This document shows, piece after piece, positions 8,997 through 17,300 of a stretch of 64,000 nucleotides of DNA; position 1 is the stretch's first letter, and each line of letters opens with the position of its first letter. The position numbers and the translations under genes were made by a program. Source of the stretch: a virus; the IMG/VR virus record IMGVR_UViG_3300034101_003795, positions 1 to 64,000 of that record; one strand, written 5' to 3'. Under the pieces are notes generated by a model, which ran no database searches, was not told the origin of the DNA, and saw only the letters and a list, made by a program, of their open reading frames with translations.

Positions 8997-10021
8997 TTAA
9001 TTTAGATAAATTATTATATCGAATATTATTGGGATATTATTATATAATATTAAATGATGTTAAATATAAAGTTATATATCCGTCTATAGAATTAAAATAC
9101 GAAGCAGAAATATTATATGATTCTATTATAGAAGATAATAAGTATGATAAATCATGGATGACACAAGAAGAAATTAATTTTGAATTAGCTAAGAATGAAA
9201 TTTGGACTAAAGAAGATGAAGATATTCTGGAAAAAACTAAAAAATCTATAGATTTGATAAAAATAGAACTATATTTAAATTTTAGTAATTCTTCTAAAAG
9301 AAATAAAATCAAGAAGAATATTAAGATGATCAATAAACAAATTAATGAATTATTTTCTAAAAAAAATTCTCTTAGCTATTTAAGTATTAAAGAACATGCT
9401 TTAACTATAAAAAATGAATTTTTAATTATGAATAGTATATATACTTTAAACAATAAATTATACTTTGATAATCCTAAGAATGAAATTTATGAAACAAAAG
9501 AATTGCATTATTTTGTAAAAGAAATACTAGATAATAGTATAGATATAACAATGTTAAAATCAATATCTAGATCAGAACTGTGGAAATCTTATATTAATAG
9601 TAATGCTGAATTACAAAATAGTATAAATTTAAATGATGACTATAGATATTTATTGAGTATACATAAGATGTATGAAAACGCTAAACAGCATCCTGAGAGT
9701 CCAACAGAAGAAATTTTTAATGATGACGATGCTTTGGATGGATGGTTCTTATTCCAAAATAAGAAAGCAGAAAAAGAAAAGAAGAAAAATGCCACATTGG
9801 ATAAACTTGGAGACAAATTAAAAGAATCTAATCATGTATTTATTATTGGACAAGATCAACAAGAAATTGAAGATATATATGCTTTAAATGATGATAAAGA
9901 AAGAGAGATAGCCAGACAAGTTATAAATGCTTCTTATAAATCTTCATCACCTACTGATTGGAAAGATATCCCGTTTGTTAAACAACAGCTAATAGAAGAG
10001 CAAAATACACTAAAAAAATAG
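8993..10021 (+). CDS. Conserved phage protein upstream of the tape measure, possible tail assembly factor
   Basis: 342 residues, very rich in Lys, Ile, Asn and Glu, mostly helical with predicted coiled coil around residues 75-125. The C-terminal third has a block I recognise from phage tail operons: NDDDALDGWFLFQNKKAEKEKKK, then ESNHVFIIGQDQQEIEDIYALND, then DIPFVKQQL. The function of that family is not known to me. It follows the tube-like genes and precedes two small genes and the tape measure, which is the chaperone position. It overlaps the previous stop by four bases. Confidence 0.6.
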   Translation: MINLDKLLYRILLGYYYIILNDVKYKVIYPSIELKYEAEILYDSIIEDNKYDKSWMTQEEINFELAKNEIWTKEDEDILEKTKKSIDLIKIELYLNFSNSSKRNKIKKNIKMINKQINELFSKKNSLSYLSIKEHALTIKNEFLIMNSIYTLNNKLYFDNPKNEIYETKELHYFVKEILDNSIDITMLKSISRSELWKSYINSNAELQNSINLNDDYRYLLSIHKMYENAKQHPESPTEEIFNDDDALDGWFLFQNKKAEKEKKKNATLDKLGDKLKESNHVFIIGQDQQEIEDIYALNDDKEREIARQVINASYKSSSPTDWKDIPFVKQQLIEEQNTLKK

Positions 10022-10028
10022 GATTATT

Positions 10029-10343
10029 ATGAATAAACAATATAAAAAAGGATTAATCAATCAAATAACTAAAAGATTTCAAACGACCATCATTGGTTCA
10101 CTAGCCAGATTTGAAGATAATTTTGGATATTTATGGGGATTTAATTCTGATAAAGAACTTACCGATAAACAAATTGAATTTGCAGAAATGTGGGAATATG
10201 TGAGAACATCAGTATTGAATCATGGTAATAATCAGATGAGATCAGCTATTGATGAGATAATAGATCATATAGAAAAAGAAAACGAAATGTATAGATATCA
10301 CTTTATAATAAACCAAGATAATGATAAAAAGGAGCAAAAATGA
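10029..10343 (+). CDS. Conserved small phage tail-operon protein
   Basis: 104 residues starting seven bases after the previous stop. The distinctive block is INQITKRFQTTIIGSLARFEDNFGYLWG, followed by a helix ending SVLNHGNNQMRSAIDEI. I associate this with a small family encoded near the tape measure of long-tailed phages. It is predicted all-helical and soluble. Its stop overlaps the next ATG (10340). A role in tail assembly is suggested by position only. Confidence 0.6.
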   Translation: MNKQYKKGLINQITKRFQTTIIGSLARFEDNFGYLWGFNSDKELTDKQIEFAEMWEYVRTSVLNHGNNQMRSAIDEIIDHIEKENEMYRYHFIINQDNDKKEQK

Positions 10344-11218
10344 TTACAGACAATTTTACCTTATTTGTAGATGGAAAAGACCAGGAATTTTTAATAAAAT
10401 CGCCAACCCTAGCTGATCAAAGAGAAGCCCAGAAAGTATACAATCAGGCATTCTCAGACGCTGTTAAATCCGGTTGTATAGTTAGGGCACGAATGGACGA
10501 TCTTTTAAAAGAACAGGGTCTGTGGGACGATAATAAGCAACAGAGACTGAATACCCTGCAACAACAACTCATGGATAATGAGAAAACTTTAGCTAAGGGT
10601 GGTATTAGTATTAAAACGGCTAAAGAAGTTGCTATTAGTATGAAAAAACTCAGAGAAGAAATTAGAGAACTTATTTCTGTAAGAACAAATTTGGACAATC
10701 ATACAGCAGAAGGACAGGCCGATAATGCTAGATTTAACTATTTAATAGCTTCGTGCTTGGTGTATAATACAACTAAAGAGAAGTATTTTAAGAGTTATGA
10801 AGAATATTTAGCTAGAGCCGCTGAGCCAGTAGCAATTAAATCGGCTCAGGTTTTAGCAAATATGCTTTATGGTTTAGATAATGATTATGAAAAGAAACTT
10901 CCTGAAAATAAATTTTTAATTAAATATAAATTTGTTAATGATGATTTGAGATTTGTTAATAAAGAAGGCAAATTAGTTGACTTTGAAGGTAGACTAGTAG
11001 ACGTTGATGGTAGATTCATAAATGGTGATGGTAAGTATGTTGATAAAGATGGTAATTTAGTAGATGAAAACGGAGACTATATTACAGACTTTAGGCCATT
11101 CCTTGATGATGACGGAAAACCAATACTTGAGGATACTGGGGAAACCAAACAAAATGAACAAGTTGAACCAATTCAGAATGAACCTAAAGCAGTCACAGAC
11201 ACACCAGCTACAAGTTGA
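10340..11218 (+). CDS. Predicted tail assembly protein with acidic heptad repeats at the C-terminus
   Basis: 292 residues. Residues 1-200 are a helical domain (PTLADQREAQKVYNQAFSDAV ... EEIRELISVRTNLD) consistent with a tail assembly chaperone. From residue 206 six tandem seven-residue units follow (consensus V-D-x-D/E-G-K/R-L/F/Y), then an acidic Pro/Glu-rich tail. Asp and Gly in each unit could bind a cation, or the array may form a small beta-solenoid. It is the last gene before a terminator-like hairpin and the tape measure gene. No convincing -1 slippery site linking to another frame was found, unlike the classic gpG/gpGT arrangement. Confidence 0.6.
   Translation: MITDNFTLFVDGKDQEFLIKSPTLADQREAQKVYNQAFSDAVKSGCIVRARMDDLLKEQGLWDDNKQQRLNTLQQQLMDNEKTLAKGGISIKTAKEVAISMKKLREEIRELISVRTNLDNHTAEGQADNARFNYLIASCLVYNTTKEKYFKSYEEYLARAAEPVAIKSAQVLANMLYGLDNDYEKKLPENKFLIKYKFVNDDLRFVNKEGKLVDFEGRLVDVDGRFINGDGKYVDKDGNLVDENGDYITDFRPFLDDDGKPILEDTGETKQNEQVEPIQNEPKAVTDTPATS
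10955..11080 (+). repeat. Six tandem 21-bp units encoding V-D-x-D/E-G-K-L heptads
   Basis: The units begin GTTAATAAA, GTTGACTTT, GTAGACGTT, ATAAATGGT, GTTGATAAA and GTAGATGAA, each 21 bases long and in frame. Glycine is at position 5 of every unit, with an acidic residue just before it in five. Third-position differences show the array is not a recent perfect duplication. Confidence 0.8.
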
Positions 11219-11256
11219 TAACATTAATTTAGATCTATTAATACTAACCTAAATAG

Positions 11257-11290
11257 AAGGCATCATATAATCTATGGTGCCTTTTATTAT
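11257..11290 (+). terminator. Intrinsic terminator-like hairpin before the tape measure gene
   Basis: AAGGCATCAT at 11257-11266 pairs with ATGGTGCCTT at 11274-11283 (one G-T pair) around a seven-base loop and is followed by TTTATTATTA. It lies in the only sizeable gap before the tape measure. It may reduce readthrough from the chaperone-type genes. No clear promoter follows, so partial readthrough is expected. Confidence 0.55.
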
Positions 11291-11313
11291 TAGATAACCA
11301 CAAAAAAAATAAT

Positions 11314-14300
11314 ATGGCAGCATTTAATTTAACAGCACAACTTAATTTACAAGGTCCAACAAATCTTAGACCAGTAATATCAGCTATTAGAAGAGAGCTA
11401 TCCAGCTTAACCTTGGATTTAAATATTAATCCAAGAACATCTCAAGGAATAAGAAGTGTTACTGCTGATGTTAATCAATTAAGTACTGCTCTTAGAAATG
11501 CTCAAACTAATGCGGCCGCATTAAATACCCAACTTAGAACTTTAGTTAATACACTTAGTGCTGTTAGTAATACTGCCACCTCGGTAGCTACCGGATTAGG
11601 CACTATCAATAGGCAAATAAGTAATAATGCGAATGCTGCCCGACAAGCAGGGTCTGAAATGGAAGAGTTCGGTAGGCAATCAGCATTAGCAGTAAGACGT
11701 TTTGCTGCGTTTAGTGTTGCTACAGGGTCAGTTTATGCGTTAGTAAGAGCAATATCATCAGCATATACAGAGTTCGTTCAGTTCAACAAAGAGTTTGTAA
11801 AATTACAACAAGTAACAGATTCTACAGCGTCATCGTTAGGTTCGTTATCATCAGAAATCACAAGATTATCAACAAGCCTTGGCGTTAGTTCATCAGAATT
11901 ATTAAATGTTTCAACCACATTAGCACAAGCTGGCTTAACTGCTACTCAAACCAAAACAGCCCTACAAGCATTAGCCAGATCAGCACTTGCCCCATCTTTT
12001 GATAATATGAATGCTACTGTAGAAGGTAGTATTGCATTGATGCAGCAATTTGGTATTAGTACTGATAATTTAGAGTCTTCTCTTAGTTCTATCAATTCTG
12101 TTGCTGCTAAGTTCGCCGTAGAAGCCAGTGATATTATTACCGCTATTCAACGTACTGGTGGTGTGTTTGCTTCTGCTAGTAAGGGAGTAAGCGAAGGTAC
12201 TCAAGCATTAAACGAATTTATTGCTATTTTTACTAGCGTTAGAGCAACAACTCGTGAAAGCGCAGAAACTATTGCAACAGGATTAAGAACAATTTTTACT
12301 CGTATTCAAAGAGGATCAACTATTGATGCGTTGAAAGAATTCGGTATTAATCTAACAGATTTAGATGGTAAATTCGTAGGGGTATATGAAGGAACAAGAA
12401 GGCTTAGCATAGCACTAAAAGGATTAGATCAAAGAGATTTAAGATTCTCAAAAATTATTGAAGAACTCGGTGGGTTCCGTCAAATCGGTAAGGTTATTCC
12501 ATTAATTCAACAGTTCGCTCTTGCTCAGCAAGCGCTTGGTGTTGCTCAAAGAGGAGCAGGATCGCTAGCATCAGATGCCGCAAAAGCACAAGAAGCATTA
12601 TCTGTTAGAGTAACAAAGGTTCGAGAAGAATTTATTGCTTTAATCAGAGATATTGGCCAAACACAAAGTTTTCAAAGATTTGTTGATATATCTTTAAGCT
12701 TAGCTAGCGCATTAATCTCTGTGGCTAATGCGGCAAAAGAAGTTTTACCAGCAATAGCAGCTATTGGTGCGATAAGAGCAGTTCCAGCAATAGGACAATA
12801 TTTTAGTGGTGTCGCTAGTGGTTTAGGAGGAAGAAGAAGATTCGCTAGGGGTGGTATGGTTCCTGGAAGTGGTAGTGGAGATACTGTTCCTGCTATGCTT
12901 GAACCAGGAGAGTTTGTTATAAGAAAAAATGCTGTTAATGCTATTGGTTCTGATAATCTTCACAGAATTAATAGATATGCGTCTGGCGGAACAGTAAAAT
13001 CATTATTATCAGAGAAAGCTTTATTAGGGAAAAAATACGACACAGAAGAAGTAGAAGATTTGTATAGTAATATTAAAATAGATAGAAGTAATGCTAATAA
13101 ATTATCACAAACTAGAGAAGCCTATAGGGAAAAAGCCAAAGAAATATGGGATCAAGCATCCTCTGCTTACTCTTCTAGTGGATCTCTTTCTGGAGCTAAT
13201 AGACTAATAAAAACAAAAGTAGGACTGCCTCTTCCTTCTAAATTAAGTTCTACTGAATTAGCTAAAAATAATACTGATCCTCGAAGACTAAACAAAATTC
13301 AGGGGTCTTTAGCAGAAAAAGAAACTTATAATAGAGTTAATAATTTGAAACAGTTACCCAAAGAAGCTGGGCCTGATTTCTCTATTGGTGGATCAGCAAC
13401 TAGTTTTGTTGAGGTTAAAAATAGGAGAGCATATACATCAGATGATGATTTAAAAGCAAAAGCATTATTAGGTCATCAATATGTTACAAAAAAAAGCTAT
13501 CTTAACAAGAAATTAGACGAGGCTCCCGGATTAAAAATATCTTTATTTTCTAGTAATGAAAAAGATTTTCAAAGAGCACCAAAATATGCTTCTGGTGGAA
13601 ATGTAGACAGTGTTCCTGCGTTGTTAACTCCTGGCGAATTTGTTATTAATAAAAAATCTGCCAGCGCAATTGGATCATCAAGACTGCATCAAATGAATAG
13701 AGCAGATAAAATTCAAGGATTTAATAAGGGTGGATTTGTTGGAGTACAAAAATTTGCTGATGGCGGAGAGGTTGAAAATAATAATATCATGGGCTTTAGT
13801 CCTATGACTATAATAACTGCTCTTATTGGCATTACTGCTGGATTTGTTGGACTAAGTAGAGTTATTCCATCCCTTGGTAGAGCTATTGGGGTTTTTAATA
13901 GATCTGTTGATATGGGTCTTCCAAGAACAGGAAGAGGAACAGCAAGACCAGGACAACCAAACGCTGGCAGAAGAGATTTTACTGAACAAGGTAGCTTAGT
14001 AAGAAGAAGAGGCGTCCTTGGAATGGGTCAAGGGGCTGATGCTATTGGTTTAGCTTTTGGTGGTACTGCTGTAGCACAAAGCGCTGGTGAAAATATTGGT
14101 GGAACACTAGGTAAACAAGTTAGCGAAACTGGTACAGCAATAGCCAGTGTTCTTGGCCTTGCAGCAGCGATACCGGGATTGGCTAATCCATTAGGAATAC
14201 TAACTACTGTTGTAGTTGCTGGAATTGCAGCTTTTAGCGCTTGGAATAAAGCAACAAGAGATGCTGCTATCGCAGAACAAGAAAAAATAATAGAACAAAA

Positions 14301-17300
14301 GAGCAGTAGTCTTGATAAAGCATTTGAAAAATTAACCAATACCACTAATAATGTTAAGATTGGTGAACTACAAAGTAGTATATTGTCTAATGTCAAAGAT
14401 GTAATTTCTTCAGAATCTGCAATCAGAAAAGAAAAATCAACAGCCTCAGCACCTAGTTGGTTCACAAAAACCTTTTTTGGCGCTAAAACAGATACCACTA
14501 AACTAAGTCAAGAATTAACTAGTTCTAGTAAATTAAGTGGAGAGACATTACAAAGATACATAATAGATGCTTTAAGAAAAGGCCAAACGTTCTCTCAAGT
14601 ACAAGGACAACTTAGAAATAGTGGAATCAATGCTCAGGATATAAAACAATCAATTGCCATAGCTCAAGGTGGCACTGCTGTTACCGACATAATGGCAAAA
14701 ATTACTGCTGCCCAACAAGAAAATAGAACAGGAGATCTTCCTGGATTACAAAAAGAGTTAGACACTATAATAAATAAATTAGTTAAAGAGTTTAGTGATG
14801 GTGCTATAGCACTGACTACTATTAGTGGAACCGGAGCAGCAGCAGCGGCTGCTGTAGATCTATTTGCTCAAAGTATAAAAAATGTATCAGCGGCAATAGG
14901 AAGGGCTTCTGCTGAATTTGATGAAGCTGAAAGAACTGCATCAATTTTATCAGCAGCGCCAGGACAAGCACTTTCTGCGGCCGGACCAAGCAGGCTAAAC
15001 GAAAATATATTTGATAATTTAAGATCATATTCATCACAAGAAGTTGTTGATGCTATTAATAGTCTTGGAGAAAAATTAAAATTTAGTCAAGGTTTTACTG
15101 GCGATCTTACAACAGCAGCCCTTAGTAAACAAGTATTAGAAGTTGGATTACCAAAAATATTAGCAGAAGCAGCTGCAAAACAACAGACTGGACAATTTAA
15201 TGAGACTGATAAAAACAGTATCCAAAAATCTTTATTAGGCTTATTTAAAAATGTCCCATCTATGGATCAAAACAAAGCCGAACTAGCTGTCACAGAAATT
15301 CTAGATACTATTCAAAAAATGACTACAGAAGGACAATCTGTAACTTTGCAGTCTCTTTCTGATAGTAGCAAAGCTCTTAATGAAATATTAAAAGGATTTA
15401 CAGAAACAACAGATGCAGCAAAAAATGCTCAAGTAGAATATAATAAATTACTTGATCAAGGTCGTCAATCGTTAATTGGACTTATAGAAGCTACTGATAA
15501 AGCTAGTGATTTGAGAAATCAAGCAGCTTCTGTTAGAAATCAAGGATCGGTACAATTATCCCAGGCCTTAGGACAATCAGTATCTTTAAAGGAACTAAAT
15601 TCATCTTTTGAAAAAACAATACAAACACTAACATCAACTATTGGTCCAAAAGGTGTTGTAGCTGGTACTGGAACTAATGACCCCAATCAAATAGCAGCAA
15701 GATTAGCTAAAAAACAAAAAGAAGAGGCTGATCTTCGTCTAAAATTAGATCAAGCAAATGTTGGTACTAATGAATATAATGCTTTACGATCTTCATTAGC
15801 TAGAGTTACATTAGAAGCTAGAAATTTAAGTAAGGCCCAAGAAAAATTAGCAACAGATAGTAGCAGAGCTTCTAATGCATTATCAAAAATACAAGAAATA
15901 AGAAGAACACAAGAGGCAGGAAGAGGATTATTTGAGAATCTTTTAACTAATATTAATAATCCAGACTGGCTATTAGAATTTCAAAGAAGTGTACAGTCAT
16001 TAAGAAATGTTATGAGTGGCCAAGGAACTAGTGAAGATATACCATTAGCTATAGAAGCTTTTAGACAAAGAGCATCAACACTGCCAGAGGCTCAGGCCGA
16101 AGAAGAGAGAAAAGATTTTTATGCAAAACTTAGAGAAATTTTAATTAATAGTGGGATAACAAGTCCAAAAGTTATTGATGCTATTCTTAATAAAATTGGG
16201 GCCAAGGGAGAAACTCAAGAATTACAAGATACTATAAAAGTATATACCGATGCTGTGATTGCTCAAGCAACAGCTCTTGAAAATCAGGCCGCTCAAACTG
16301 AGAAATCTGGACAAACCTTTTTTGGTCTTGTGAAAAAGGCTGGTGAAAATTTTGTTGCTACTATTGGTGGTGCTGCTGGTGGCGCTGGTGGTCAGCCAGT
16401 GGTAGGAAGACAGAATGGTGGAATGATTTATGCTAGTAAAGGTCAGTATGTAAATTTTCAACCAAGAGGAACTGATACTGTTCCTGCTATGTTAACTCCG
16501 GGAGAGTTTGTTGTTAATAAAAAAGCCACACAAAAAAATATTGGGTTATTAAAAAATATTAATAATGGTGGTAAAGGTTATAGTTCGGGTGGAGTTGTTT
16601 ATGCTAGAACAGGAGGAGAAATATTATCAAGTTTAGGCGATGCTTCTGATGTTTTATTTGCTTGGGATCTTGAAGGAAAAGGAATACCAGAAGATCGGTT
16701 TGACTGGGCTGCTATGAAAATACAAAGGGCAACTGATGAACTTGAAGAGAAAAGTTCGCTTACAAGAAATATAAATGATGATTTTATAGTTCGTGAGTTT
16801 TCTGGTCCTTCAAGAAGATTTATCTCTAAATCTGGTGCAGAAATAGCAAAACTCAATGACGCAGATTTTAGTGCATATAGGATGCCATTTAATGATGCGT
16901 ACAATGATTTAAAACGTTCTGATATATTAAAATATATTGATGATATGACCGTGCCAGCGCCACAACCAGGACAACCTCCTGTTGCTCCACCGTCGCCGCC
17001 ACAAAAACCTCAAGGCGCAGGATTTACTCTTCCCCCAGAAGGAGGACTTGCCGGCCAATTATCTTCATCGGATTTTATGAGAATGGGTGATCCGATTACA
17101 CAAAATATCGAAGCTAGAAGAGCAAAAGCTTTAGCTATTTCTAAAGATAAAGCTAAAACAAACGCATTTTATGATGAGCAAAGAGACAAAAGAGCGAATT
17201 TTATAGATAATGCTCCTCTTGCAGTAAAGAGAAAATTATTTAAAGATATTACAGAATCAGAAGACAGAAAAGGTCAAAGACTAGAAGAAAAAGCAGCAAG

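Noticed and set aside
11064-11252. Second frame overlapping the end of the chaperone-like gene, as in a gpG/gpGT frameshift
   Set aside because: It extends only 11 codons past the stop and no X-XXY-YYZ slippery site with downstream structure was seen; the usual large T domain is missing.
14028-14498. Long antisense ORF within the tape measure gene
   Set aside because: It mirrors the Ala/Gly-rich codons of the real gene, has no ribosome-binding site and no protein-like composition. The same holds for other antisense ORFs at 1426, 2248, 16222, 18721 and 24020.
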